A DNA stretch of 64,000 bases from Eudromia elegans (lineage: Eukaryota > Chordata > Aves > Tinamiformes > Tinamidae). Position 1 is the first letter of the stretch. Each line of letters opens with the position of its first letter. The translations under genes were made by a program, and so were the position numbers. Positions 13,601-25,700 of the stretch are shown here, one piece after another. Below the pieces are notes generated by a model. The model was not told the origin of the DNA. It searched no databases and was given only the letters and a program-made list of their open reading frames with translations. The stretch covers positions 7,432,765 through 7,496,764 of the forward strand of contig PTEX01000014.1 of NCBI GenBank assembly GCA_003342815.1, given 5' to 3'.

Positions 13601-16600
13601 AGCCTTCATAACCAGTTTGGAGGTTGAGGTCTTCTTTCTTATTCAAATAGCCAGGGAAATTGTGGGTGAAGTATTTGTCGCTTGTGCTTCAGAATTAAAA
13701 GCTTTCCAGAGTTAGACAGTTACAGTAAGAAGTTAAAAGTTGCAAAGGAAAGCAATCAGGGCAGTTATCCAGGTAAGTTAGTGGCTTGATGCATCTTCAT
13801 TTTCTGTGTTTTATTCTACCATCTGATTCTTACTATGTATGTGACCCGGATATCTCTTCTACTGCCGATGTAGATAACTGTCTAGCAGGCTATGCATAGG
13901 AAGGACCCTTCATTATGTGTCTGTGCTGTTAGGTAAAAGCTGAATAGAGGCATGGGAATATTTGAGATACCTGCCTACTCTTGAGAACTGGGATGCAGAG
14001 GCAGTTTTCACCCTCCAGGCTTTTAGTTGTCTTGGAGGTATAAGTGTGTGGATTTGTTTGTTTGTTTGCTTTTTTTTTAAATTTGGAATCAGAGTTAACA
14101 GAAGCATGCTCCCTTTTCCTCTCCTTTTCAGTGAGGACTCGGAAGAAAAAGATGTGAAGACAAAGAAAGATGATTCACAATCGGCAGGTAACTAACCACT
14201 GTTCACTGCTGATGCAACTTCAAAGTGAAGATGAGTTTACAAGAAAGATGCAGAAATTTTGCCAAGTAGAAAAGCACACACATTTTAATGTGCTTATCTA
14301 ACCTAGATGCTGTTTTCTACTACTTTTACTGCTGGCCCTGATTTGGGATACTGACTACTTTTTGCCTAATATGATACTGCTATAAACCTAGGTTGTTAAT
14401 CTCTTCCCTGTGCTTCTCATCCATATGTTTCACTGAGTGGTGTTCAAGAAATTTTGCTTTCTCACCTTTTCTTTCCAGATGAAGATTTTGGCAGTGAAGA
14501 TGATGATTTAGGAGCAGATGATGGCAAAGCTGACAGTGACTATGAAAGCTCTCAAAAAAGCAAAAAAGGAAAAAAAGTTAAACCAGACAAGAATAAGAGA
14601 GCCTCCAAATCTAGGAAAAGGCCAGCAGGTAAAGAAATGAGTGTATTGATTTGTTCAGAAAATCTGTTATTATAAAGTGCAGTATTTGTTAAGTATGAAT
14701 ATTACCTGATGTATCCAGTCCCTATTTTATATTGCAGCAGTTGCACACTGCGTGCTTCTCTCATTACACAGATTTTGTGAAGTAGGATGGTCAAAGTGAT
14801 ACATAATTCAGCAAGTCTCTTAAACTATTAGAGAGGGAGCAAATGCTATTATTGGCCATAGCTACCAGCTTTGGCAGTTCTTTGGTTCTTTACTGTTGCA
14901 AATAAGTTATAGTTTGCAGAATAAGGAACTACTATGTTTTATGTGTGAAGTTGTAGCTGTGCCCTCTAAGCATCCATCGTGATACCTCAGATTTAACACC
15001 TCCGAACCAAAACGTGTTTTTACCAGAAGTGCCTTACAACTATTCCATGGATAATAATATGGATAATGGTGGCTGGCAGAGTGATGGAACTCGTGAAATG
15101 TGTGGCTAGTCTTTGCAATGGAAGAGAACTTCACAGGTCTCATGTTGAGTGGGAAGCACTCTAGAAGCAACTTGTTAGGTTGCATGTGTTTGTGTTCTCC
15201 TCACAACCTGATTATTCAACAAGCATCTTTTGTGTGTGACTTGGCCTTTGTTTTGTCTACTCTGTCTCAAGGCAGTTTTGTAATCTATGTTCTGTGTCTT
15301 TGTCATAACATGGTCACTTTTTGTTGCAGAGGACAGTGAGGATGAGAAAGAAGACCACAAAAATGTGCGTCAGCAGCGACAGGCAGCATCCAAAGCAGCT
15401 TCCAAACAACGAGAGATGCTTATGGATGATGTGGGCAGTGAGGAGGAAGAACAGGAGGATGATGAGGCACAGTTTCAGGAAAGTAAGTAAATGGAGTTGT
15501 ATGGCAGATGCAAAAAGTTTAAAATTAATAATGGATCTGGTTAGGTGCCACTGTCTTGAATATGACAGTGCAAGTGTAGGTTGTCGTACTTGAGAACTAA
15601 TTCATTACAGCATATCTGTCCAACAGGGTAAGCTTATACTACCATTCTAGAATTTTTACTTGGAACACAGATAAATGTCTTTGCAGTGCCTCTTTCAGGG
15701 CTGCTTGTAAAGTTTTTAATGTTTCTTGCTGCATCTTGCCATCTCAACTCTTTTGAGGCATTAATGCTACTTTTAGAGCATGTGAAAGTATCCATTATAC
15801 CTGGCTGACCAGAAGAGTTTGTTTCATCAAAAGGGTGGGATTTAGTCTCTTAATGAACTGCAGTAAGTTCCTGAGAATAGTGAGTGCAAACATGATTTCA
15901 GAAGGGAGTAGCTGTGCCACTGCAGCTATCACTTATTTCTAAGTGAAGAGATTCTCTTCATTTTGAACTGAGATATTTGGTATGGAGTTGGAGCTTTTTT
16001 TGAGGGCCTCACAGCATTCACCTGTTTGATTGTGCTAATACTTTATGAATATGAATCCCTTTGCTGTGTCAGAATTCCCTTGTACAGCAGCTATGTGGAA
16101 GTTTACCAGGTTTATAGTCTAATTTCATGTCTTCTCAGTCTGTCTAAATCTTAACCATATTTCTTCTGCATGTTTTCAAATAAATGAGAAGCTTTTTCTT
16201 CACAAACTTAATTTCTTTGTTGTTTCTGAAGATTCGGGAAGTGATGAAGACTTCCTCATGGAAGATGATGACGATAGTGACTATGGCAGTTCAAAAAAGA
16301 AAAATAAAAAGGTGTCCAAGAAGTCCAAACCAGAAAGGAAAGAAAAGAAAATGCCAAAGCCGAGGCTAAAGGCTACAGGTGTGTTCATGAAACACCATTG
16401 TTTTTTGGAAACAAGTATTTTCTTCTTCTGCTATATAAGACTTGGTGGAAATCTTGGGAACTAGTAGGCGGTCACAGAATATCAAGGGCCAGCTCGTGTA
16501 GCTTGTAAAGAGTTAAAGCAACCCTAGGAAATTGTAAAAGGTTGTAAAAATTTCTCTGCTCTAACATAGTCTAGCTTTCTAATATTACCCATAGTTTTGT

Positions 16601-17172
16601 TTCAGGCTATTGGTCTCTATCACTATGGTTTCAGTATAGGGGCAAGGGAAAGAAGCTTGAAACAAAGATAATTTTGGTGCATTTCTTGCAGAAATTCTAA
16701 AATAATAATAATTGGTATTGGTTTGAGAGGCTAGCTCTGTTTAATGAAGTAATGTCCAATAATTAGGACTTGCAATTAAGTGGCATAAATTACTGTTTTT
16801 CATTTGGTTAAGCTTTGATATTATGAAATGCAAGGAATGGCAGGCATGTGATATGGTCAAAGCAAAAAGAAAAGTGCCACTCAGGTGCAAATCCTGCTTG
16901 TGTAAAGCTGTGTAGCTTTGGTCTTTTTAACAAATCATAACCTTTATTGGTTTATTTTTTCTCTTTTTTTAGTGACTCCCAGTCCAGTGAAAGGCAAAGG
17001 CAAAGCAGGCCGCCCGACAGCTTCCAAGGCAACAAAAGAAAAGACCCCATCCCCCAAAGAAGAGGATGAAGAGCCTGAAAGTCCTCCAGAAAAGAAAAAA
17101 GCAGCCAGCCCTCCACCAGAGAAATCAGGGGACGAGGGGTCTGAAGATGAAGCACCCTCTGGTGAAGATTAG
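4652..17172 (+). CDS. NUCKS1: NUCKS1, nuclear casein kinase and cyclin-dependent kinase substrate 1 (8 coding exons)
   Basis: NUCKS1 is a small, highly charged, largely disordered nuclear phosphoprotein. In mammals it binds DNA and chromatin, takes part in homologous-recombination repair and transcription, and is a substrate of CK2 and CDK1. The coding exons, all with AG/GT borders and a continuous frame, are 4652-4668, 11618-11667, 12660-12765, 14132-14187, 14479-14628, 15330-15482, 16232-16378 and 16973-17172. They sum to 879 nt, or 292 residues. The product begins [16 protein letters not shown] and ends [11 protein letters not shown], nearly identical to human at both ends. Serine-acidic blocks alternate with lysine-rich blocks. 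The DNA-binding GRP motif sits at residues 239-241, just after the proline-directed site TPSPVK (228-233). The protein is longer than human (243 residues) because of the 50-residue exon at 14479. At the exon 6/7 junction the human Lys-Asp pair is predicted to be a single Asn. The paralogue RAD51AP1 is excluded by the C-terminus. Confidence 0.96.
5014..5062. repeat. TA/TG simple repeat in NUCKS1 intron 1
   Basis: Interrupted alternating pyrimidine-purine tract: TATATAT, then GTGTGTG, then TATATA blocks with CTATAT interruptions. It lies inside an otherwise GC-rich island. Confidence 0.9.
5175..5214. other. Assembly gap, 40 N, after a poly-T run
   Basis: Forty undetermined bases directly follow a T14 run in the CpG-rich start of NUCKS1 intron 1. 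A homopolymer next to GC-rich sequence is a usual cause of such gaps. No coding sequence is affected. Confidence 0.98.
6048..6146 (+). mobile_element. Old CR1-type LINE 3' tail fragment
   Basis: The stretch reads CTGAAGCATCAG, then GACAGGCTATTGGACTAGA, then TGGACTAGTGGTCTGATCTT. This follows the well-known 3' end of amniote CR1 elements (GACAGGATACTGGGCTAGA, then TGGACCATTGGTCTGACC). Only the non-coding 3' tail remains, with many substitutions, so it is ancient. It lies in sense orientation in NUCKS1 intron 1. I recognised it from memory of the consensus; boundaries are good to about 15 bases. Confidence 0.72.
11668..16972 (+). other. NUCKS1: NUCKS1 introns 2-7
   Basis: The six introns between the listed exons (11668-12659, 12766-14131, 14188-14478, 14629-15329, 15483-16231, 16379-16972) are AT-rich and short, 291 to 1366 nt. 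I recognise no gene, transposon or structured RNA in them. The intron ending at 16231 has a weak acceptor (TTTCTGAAG) with a purine just before AG. This makes that junction the least certain in the gene. Confidence 0.85.
14479..14628 (+). CDS. NUCKS1: Extra in-frame NUCKS1 exon 5 (50 residues)
   Basis: This 150-nt exon has a good acceptor (TTTCTTTCCAG) and donor (GCAGGTAAAG). It is phase 1 at both ends, so it can be included or skipped without shifting the frame. It encodes residues 77-126: an acidic half starting [10 protein letters not shown] and a basic half containing [13 protein letters not shown] and SRKRP, which look like nuclear localisation signals. The canonical human protein joins the preceding exon directly to the following one ([12 protein letters not shown]). 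Codon use and the lack of stops support real coding. Its composition and layout resemble exon 7 (16232-16378). Whether it is constitutive or alternative cannot be told from the DNA. Confidence 0.85.
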
Positions 17173-17195
17173 ATGGCAGTTGAGGAAATCTTTGT

Positions 17196-17240
17196 TTAAA
17201 AAAAAAAAAGAAAAAAAAGAAAAAAAAAGGAAAAGAAAAC
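17196..17240. repeat. A-rich simple repeat just after the NUCKS1 stop
   Basis: Runs of 8 to 11 A separated by single G or GG begin about 25 nt after the stop codon. It could cause internal oligo-dT priming in cDNA libraries and so mimic a polyadenylation site. Confidence 0.9.
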
Positions 17241-19140
17241 ATACTTAGGGGTAGAACACGGTTTTGGCTGTGGCTTGACTCATGGGCTTTGAATGCTGTC
17301 TTTACTTTCAGCTGTTTAATACAGTGTATCCTTTTTTTAATAAGAGGAAACCCTTATACAGTAATATTATGAAGTCACTGTTCTCTGTTGGCCATTCCGT
17401 TCTCCCTCCCCCACCAAATCTGAAAGCCATTTAAGACAAATTAACAGACCGGTTAAATATATATTTTTTTCAAGGGATACTGCAGTTGTGAAGCAATAAG
17501 GTTTGAGACTGGTACGTGGAAACCATATTTACAAATCGTTAAGTAGAATAGATTTGCCAGTGCTGGTAAGAATTCTTTAAAACTATTATTCCATATCTGA
17601 ATATGGGGAGAAAATTGAACCTATGCTTTAACAGATCTTTGTTGATACAAGTTTATTCTTAGAAAAATGTAGTTAATATGAATTGAGGAGGAGGAAACAT
17701 GGGGAGCAAACCTGTGTTTCTTTAGTTCATACTTTTTTTTTCATGGAAGATATGCAGAAAACTTGTAGGTGGGCCACTCTATTTTGAAAACACTGTCCAA
17801 CTAGAATGGAAGATCTTTTTGTCTTTGCTGGATAGATTACCATTCCATTTTAAGCAAATTACAGTATATCCTCGACACTTTCAGATGTACAGTCTACCAG
17901 CTGCTCACATCCATCAGTTCTGTTTTATTTCTTGGAAGGTTGGCTATAGTTGGGCAGAGTAGGGAAGAGAAATAGAAAACACTCTAAAATATGGAAATTT
18001 TCTGTGAAGACGTTTTGAGGAAAAACTTCGATAGCACAGAACTAAATTCTGTAGCTTTTGGGGCAAGGGATGTCCTTTTATCCATGTGAAGCAAAGGATT
18101 CCTGTAACGCTCTGGTCAGTCTCGGATCCCATGAGTCACGCTCAAGTGTTTCTCTTCTCTCCCTCTGCCAGTCCTCGGAAAGGTGGTGTGCTTGGTACCT
18201 CTCAGGTTCTCCAGCTGCAGTGTTGGGCAGCAGACTTCCCTCAGTAGTGACCATTACCCCTCTACCACTTCCATTTCTTCCTCCTTTCTTCCCACAGCAT
18301 GGGAGGCTCTGCTCCCATAGAATGGGAGGCCCATCCTCCTCCCGCATCATCCTGTCTGCTTCTAACCGTTGCTCATCGTTCTGCTCCCTAAGCCTAAAAA
18401 GTGCTGCAAAGGGAACAATATTACATGGATGAAGCTGGGAGGAAGTAAGGTTTGGAAGAAGTGTAACAGGGCTACAGTTTTATAACAAAAGCAGGATGTC
18501 CCTCTGAATGCAAGATGCTTCAGATTGTGTGGTGGCATTTTAATGTGTTTTTTTATGAAAGCAGCCATATACTTTTTTTTTAAACATAAAGTATCCATGC
18601 TTTGGTTTTCAAACCTTAATGCAGAGGTTGCTACCATGTTTGTTGGTGGAAATATTAAAAACTGGACCTGCCATTTTTCTTTCTTTCTGTTTTTTTTCCC
18701 CCTTAAACCCTTTTGCTGTCTGTATGTTGCTCAGTTATCTCATAGTTGACAAGCTTTGCGTCTTTTTTATTTTTCCTTGTCACTGAATTACACGTGTTTT
18801 GTAACCAGCCTCTTGAAGGTAACATAAGGCAGCTAATTAGTTGGGTTTCTGGTGCACATGCTACCAGATTTTTAATCCTGTTTGGATTTTAAGGAGCTTT
18901 TAGATGTGATACACTAATACGACCAGAAAGGATGCTTGGCTGAACAGCATAGGGAGCCTGAAGATACTGAGCGCAATATGAAGCCCAAAACATGCAGTGA
19001 AATATTAATAACAGCCAAGTGAATGTCTTGTGTGATTCATAGCCGTGGATTTTGCAGAGGCTGGTAAATACCTTATCTTGGCTTATACAGATTTTTAAGT
19101 TCTCTAACATTCTTTACTATGAAATTACTGTTGCCGTTAC

Positions 19141-19146
19141 AATAAA
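19141..19146 (+). promoter_or_regulatory. NUCKS1: Candidate proximal polyadenylation signal of NUCKS1
   Basis: A canonical AATAAA within the 3' UTR, about 2 kb after the stop codon, with GATCGGTGTTT just downstream as a possible GU-rich element. Use of this site would shorten the UTR by more than 3 kb. Confidence 0.45.
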
Positions 19147-22100
19147 GATGATCGGTGTTTCCATTGTAAATTTTATTTTTGAAGCGGTTTAATTTTGCAG
19201 AACGGCTTAAGGCTGGAGTGAAGTAAAAGTCTTGAAAAAATGAATGTAATCCCTTCTCCCTTCCACCTCTTCCCAACTTCCACCTGTCTGGGAAAGCAGA
19301 TTCCTGCATTTCCTGCAGTCTCAGTCCTGGACTTCTTGGGTAATACGGGAAAATAAATGGCCAAACTTTGAATGCTGTTTGGACTAATTTTGAAGGGGCA
19401 GCATAAACTTTTGTGAGTGTCTGGTCCACATAATTATTCCCCTTCAGTCCAGACTCTCCTTTTGAGCTATTATTGTCTTTTGGGTTCTTAGTTTGTTTGC
19501 TATTAAAATGTACAAGGGTTACTTAAACAGAGAATACCTCTAGCTGATCTGGTCAAACAGCTATTTCTTTACCTGGTGGACCAGATTTTTTCTGAAGAGT
19601 GTATTTTGTAAGTTCCACTTAATATATTATATATTTTTTTTCTAACAAAATGAACTAATGTTCAGGCTGTGGAAAAATCTTTCCATTGTTCTCAGTTCAA
19701 GTTTTGGACTGTGGAGTACTTAATGCCTGGAGTTTTTGACCCTCTATCCTGTAAAATTATTCAGTTTTCTCATATGTTCTTCTCTAACAGCGGTTACAGG
19801 ATGCACAAAGCTTATTTTTTAGCTTGTCACAACCCAAACACTATGTAAATCCTGTACTACTTCTGGGATTTTGTAAGTTTTTCTATATCTTATTGTTTTG
19901 CTGATCTTTGCAAACGCTAAGCCCAAATGGTCTCTTTCTCAATTACTCTATTAGAAATACAAAAGTTTAAGTTTTTACAGGTTGAAGACAATTGTGAAGG
20001 TGTGTTTTTTGGTTTTGATTTTTATTTTTGTACCAGCAACACTTTTCAGTAGTGGCAGACTTAACATTTTTTTAAATGTCCTTTTTAATTCTTTTGTATC
20101 GAGCGTTCTGATTTCTTGAAGGAAAGCTGTAAAAAATGCCTTTCTTTAGGAGCATGAATAGTTCGTCGTGGAGCAGGAAGTTGCATTTGCAGACGGCGGC
20201 TTTGAAAAGATTCTCTTCTGTTACACAGCTGTAGCTTTGGAGCCTTTGCAGAGAGGTAAATGGATTTATTCCAGAGTTCAGTTAATCTAGTGCCCTGCCC
20301 TGGTCTCACTCTTCACCTGGTATTTTATCACCAACTTCCATTCAATGTCCTTTTGTACGTTCTGTTTCTGAATCCACGCTGCAGCATTGTTGTAAGCAGT
20401 TCAGGCTGCCTTTAACTGACCACAAGGCTTGATCAGCAAACAATTCATTGGGATTTCTTATTAAAGATTACTTTAGTTTCGCTTTAATGAGCACGAAAAC
20501 GCCAAACGCATTAAGCTACGCGGGTTTCCGAGTGCATTGCAGACGAGAGCAAGATTCAGGAACAGGGCAGAGGAGAAGCTCTTTAATTCTGTTGTTAAAT
20601 AGCTTCACTAAAGCAGACTAGTGGCTGGGACAAGTGACCCTTGTGCCCCCCTGCTTGAGAATGACCAGATTTCCAGGGAAGGTCCCCGGACCACTCGGCC
20701 TCTCTGCATCCACATGTCCTGGACAACCAGGGATTCCCAGACCTGCTCCCACCCTGCTGGTGACGGCCACTAAAGTACCATAAACACTGAGGCACCCAGG
20801 TTGAGGAGGGAGGGAAGAAAACTAACATGCTGGAAGCTTTTGAGCTGTAGAAACTGGTGCGTTGCTTTATGTAATTTGTTTGTGAAGTGTTTATTTTTAT
20901 AACAGATCGTATTGTTGAACACACGGTTTTTACAAACCACAAACTGAGTTTCAGTATCGGAGAGGTGGGTGTTCATCTGTCGGGGGAGGCAGGAGACGGG
21001 TGGGTGTTTAATGGGGCGCTGTGTCACAAGATACCTGCGAGAATACAGGATGTGTGAGTTTGGGGGTGAGGGGGGTCTGTGTGCGAAATACATAATCTTT
21101 AGGTATATGATCAAAAGGAAAGATTTCCTTGAACTTTGAGTGCTTTTCTATAATTTGGGGGAAGTTTTATATACAAGGGCCGTGCATGGCACCGGGAAGC
21201 AAAGCTATTTCATTCATACTGTCCACGGTGACTTTGTTCTTAACATACTGTGAAGAATTTAATTTTTGAAGACAGTGTCTTTCCAAGAGCCCCTCCCCAA
21301 ACTAAGCGTACCCTTGTTCTATGCTTCCTACTTGAGCGGATAACTGGCGTTTGAATGTCTTTTTCATTAAACTCTTTATATTAAAACTAAAACGTAAACA
21401 TTTCAAAGTCTAAGTCAAGTTCTCACTATGTGCTGACTGTGCATCAACCACTAGCAACGACCCTGTAAACTGCCTGCCCCCCCTCCAGCTGCAGTGAATT
21501 GAATGGTTCGATCAGTCTGAGCATGCTGAGTGTGACTGCAAAACACCGTTGTGCATATGCTTTGTATATTGGGGCAAGGGTTTTTTATATATATATTTTG
21601 GGAGGGGTAGCGGGTGGGACGGAGAAATGCTCGACCAGCTTAAGCCAGAATATTGTGTGTAAAAGCCCCTGAAGTGTTTTGTGTGCGAGGGCGCGAGTGT
21701 GAGTGCACGCATGGGAGTGTCTGACATCCTATTCCCTTTGTGTTCTGAGAATTTGTGAGTTCTGCCTTTTTTTTTTTTTCCCTGCAGAAGCAATTGTTAC
21801 AAAAACTGTAAATAAGAGCTACATAATTTTGTTTAACCATGAGCCATCATGTCACAGCAAACCCTGAACAATTAATTTTAGAGGAGGAAGAGACTCCAGG
21901 TAGGGCCTTGGGCCCTTGGCTATCAGCAAGGCATCATTGGATGGTATGCAGTGAATATTTGTCTCGAGTATTTGCAATCCCCAGGTGAGGTTTTCCAAAA
22001 ATCAAGCCCTTTGCAATTCACAATTCCCTCTTCCCCACCCCTTCTTTTGGTTTAGTTTTGTTTGTTTTAATCTGAAGTGTGGCCAGAAAAGGGGGCGGCT

Positions 22101-22542
22101 GCAGACGAGTGGCCCATTTCTGTTGGCCCATGATCTGTGCGTGTGGACGTGGCTGCTGTCACTGAACTGACAGGGTTGACGACTCTTGCAATACCTTGAC
22201 AATAGTGAGGTCTACAGCATGGTACTAGGAGTTAAGTTTGAATGTAACATTAATGCTTTATTTAAAATTTAAAAAAAAAATCAACTTTTTTTTTTTAAAA
22301 AGGGGTTGAAGTGAACATGACTTTGTTGACCATGTTCGTGAATTTATAGATGCAACATTCATTGGTAGAATTGTGTGATGGTCTTTTGTGCTACTTAATT
22401 TTACATATTCCAGTCTCTGTATGTACCTGCAAAGAAAGAAAAATAACAAAACCCTGCTTTGCTTTTATGGAAGGGTTCCCAGGACTGCATACCTGCTCCT
22501 GAGCTCTGTTTTAAGTATGTGTATCCTTCGCTTGTATTTTGT

Positions 22543-22548
22543 ATTAAA
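22543..22548 (+). promoter_or_regulatory. NUCKS1: Candidate distal polyadenylation signal of NUCKS1
   Basis: ATTAAA, the second most common hexamer, follows a T/G-rich stretch and precedes an A-rich tract. Its distance from the stop (about 5.4 kb) fits the long mammalian transcript. No cDNA evidence is available here. Confidence 0.4.
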
Positions 22549-22749
22549 AAAAAGAAAAAAAAACACAAGGAAAAAGAACCCGTTATTGTTCAGCATGTTG
22601 GAATTGTGTCCCCTCTTTTATTTTTCTCCTTTTTGGAATATATTAAGCAACTCATTCTTCTGTATCTTTTATTTTCTTTTGTAAACTTTTTGGTTTTGTT
22701 TAAAAATGGCTTTATAAAAGGGCTTTTATAACCCATAAATATGACTTGT

Positions 22750-25700
22750 GTAATTTTTCTGCTATTCTAAGGTATTCAGTGATTGTTCTCTGTTACCTTT
22801 AGCAAGGTGTAAAACTGTGTTTACCTTTCCAGTGCCTCTTAGGTTTGAGGTTAATTCCTTTTCCTACCCTAGGCTTTCCCTAAGGACACTAGTCAGCGTT
22901 TGACCAGAGTGGTTTGGCAGGTAGGATTATAATATTGCTACCTCTCGGGTAAGGGAGAGATCTAAAGAACTGAATCATCTTGGCAGTAAAGAGCACAGTG
23001 TTTGTTTCCCCTAAGCCGCTCTGCAAAAGAAGCGTGAATTGAGGCTCAAAAAGTTCAAAACCTAATGAAAATCAATGGCCAGGACAAACCGAACCTTTTC
23101 CATGAGATATTTGCACCTGCAAGCTGCCTCTCGACGATCAGTAGCCTTTCTATTTTGCCACATATATTCCAGCAGTTTGTGTTTTAAAAGACAAGAGTGT
23201 TGAGCCAGTTTGTATGCTATATTTTAGGCTGGATGTCACTTCTGATGAGCTGGCCATCACAGGCTGCTTTCTAGATGTGCCTCTGCATGCACTGTCGTGC
23301 ACAGTGAGTTAAACCGCTTGCTGAAGGTTTTATCTATTTTCCTACAAAGTCTTAATTCCTTTTTTTTGTAGCAACGGTTGTTTTGGGGCCGTGGAGGGGC
23401 CAGGGTGACCTTGCAGCGAGCGGCACGGCTGTTGTTGGCGAGCAGCAGAGGGCGAGCCTGGCCCTCGCAGCGCGGGTCCCGCTGCCCCGCGGTGTCCCCA
23501 GCGCCGCTGTGTCCCCGGCCGTCACCCTTGGGAGCCCCGCAGGCCCCTTCTCACCCATCCGAGATGATCTGGAAAACCTGTGTTCAAGGCTGTGTAAACA
23601 AGCATCAGCCAGTGATACTCTGCTGTCGTTGCTTTGATAAATCTTGCATCTTGTTTTGCTCGTGTGTTGCTCATGAATGTTGGTGTCTTAAAAATAATCA
23701 TGATAAATACCGGAAAGGATTTATTTCTACTAGGATTCTGCTCAGATTAATCATGAAGATGTCTCTAAGACATTCAATAGTAGGTGAAATTTAACAGGGG
23801 ACCCCCTTTAACAAACCCATTTGTGGGAGCTTCTCTTCGGTCGCAGCGTGATGTAGTTAGTGCATCTGCTTCCAGGTGCTGTTGTGGGTACTTTGTGAAC
23901 TGCCATGTGTTGCCCAGCACAACGACAATCTTGTGTTCTTGCTGACAGCTGCAAACGGGTGCCTGGCTGCAGATTCTCTGTCACTTCTAACCGTTCTGTG
24001 TTTGTTTTATTCTGTAGCATGAGGAAAGACAAGATCCTGCAACGGCCACGTGTTTTGGTACATGGATTCTGCCACGAACAGTGATTCTCCAGGGCCCTGG
24101 AGCTCGGTGGTTTAATGCACAGCTTGCATCGTTCCTCCCTTTTTGTTTTTAGACGTGCCCACCCGTTAACCTTGGCAGGTAATTCTAACTCATTGCTAAG
24201 GCACCTGCAGTTGTGCGTTGCAGTGTTGGCATGGATTCTCCATCCGGAGCAGAGAGAGGTGCTGTTGCACCACTTCAGTTCTATAACTAATTAGTAGTGA
24301 TGCAGTGAGCACTTATTTCCTCCCCAGATTCAATACTGCTTAGTCTAAGGAATGACACAAGGCCAAGGTCAGTGAAGTCTTCAAGCTATTAGTATATATG
24401 CAGCTTTAGACTGCTTTTACCTCCAGTATTGCTCTTGCACGCACTGAATGTCTTTCCAAAAGTCTTCTAGCAGATGCTCTGCTAGCCTGGTGAAGAGTTC
24501 CCAGTGCTTTTGCAGGGATTTGGCTCCAGAAATTAATGATTTTTGTTGCTGTTATATCTGTAGCATGGGCCTATGTAGAGATGACTGCAGGCAAACTTTG
24601 GGTTTGCTGTAAATTGCTTGTTAGTTCAGTAATAACCACATCCTGGGCTAACAGACATCTCCAGCTTCGGGGTTTTATGTAGACCAGGAAATGGGTGTAT
24701 TTTAGGGGTTTTTTTTCCTTTCAGCTCCACGCTTTCCATAGATATAGGTCAAGTTCACGTGCTGTTGTCCTCCCGCGGGCAGGCACAGAACCGCTCGCCC
24801 TCTGTGAATGGAAGAGGCCAATAAGGGGCAACTCCTTTCTAAACTGAGCTGAAAACTTTAGGTCAGCTTCAGCCCTTGGGCTTAATCCATGATTTCAGTT
24901 TGGTCTCCTGCCCATGCGTGATTTTTGATGGACAACGAATTGAAACAACCTTGAGCAAAGTCAAAGCAATGTTTCCCATTCTATATCTCTTCAAAAATAC
25001 TTCATTTATCCTCAAAAACCTTATAATCCCTAAGTTTTGCTTTATATTCAAAGCCTTAATTTGTATTTAATTTTAAATTCTGTATCTTGAAAGGAGGCTG
25101 ATAATTTGAGTAATCTCATCTTTCACGTTGAGTCACATTTGTTTTGAGTAGATAATACTCCCAGCATCACTAAATTGTGTGTTGTCTCCCTGTCTTTTTC
25201 CTTTAGCATTTCTAACGAAGTAGCTGCCCCTTGAGGACGTTTTGATTAGCGTTATCAATTAGTGGTTTCTCTTAACACTGAGGTCTGTTAGCTTTGCTCG
25301 CTGCCAACATTTTCCCTTTCAAACCTTTCGGTTGAGTTGGAGGATTTGGTCACCTCTGTTGTTGGGGCTCTTCTGCAGGTAACCAAAGAGCAGGTTCTTG
25401 GTGGCAGCCCCATGCACATTGTGCGTTACAGCCAGCTGAGTCTGCGGCTTTTTTATTTCCCACGTAACTTGAGGGTCATGGGGTGGAAGAGTTGAGAAAC
25501 ACTCTATGAAAACCAGAAGAAAAGGAGAAAGAGCCTTGAGGCGCGTTGTCCTCGTGAGGCTGACTCAGCCCCTGAATCATGTGCGTTGCCTCCGCAAGAT
25601 GTTCCTGCGAATTGTCCTCACGAGTGACAGTGGCCTGGCAGATGTTGCCTTGGCTTCGCTCGCCGTGCTGGGAACGGTGGAGCAGCGAGGAGCCCGGCTG

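Larger units (their letters stand above)
17173..22560 (+). other. NUCKS1: NUCKS1 3' UTR (AT-rich, long)
   Basis: After the TAG stop, AT-rich sequence without coding character continues for more than 5 kb. This matches the several-kilobase 3' UTR of mammalian NUCKS1. An AATAAA at 19141-19146, followed by T/G-rich sequence, is a candidate proximal polyadenylation signal. An ATTAAA at 22543-22548, followed by an A-rich tract and T-rich sequence, is a candidate distal signal. The 3' limit given here rests on that second hexamer and is approximate. Several T- and A-homopolymer runs are present. Confidence 0.65.
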
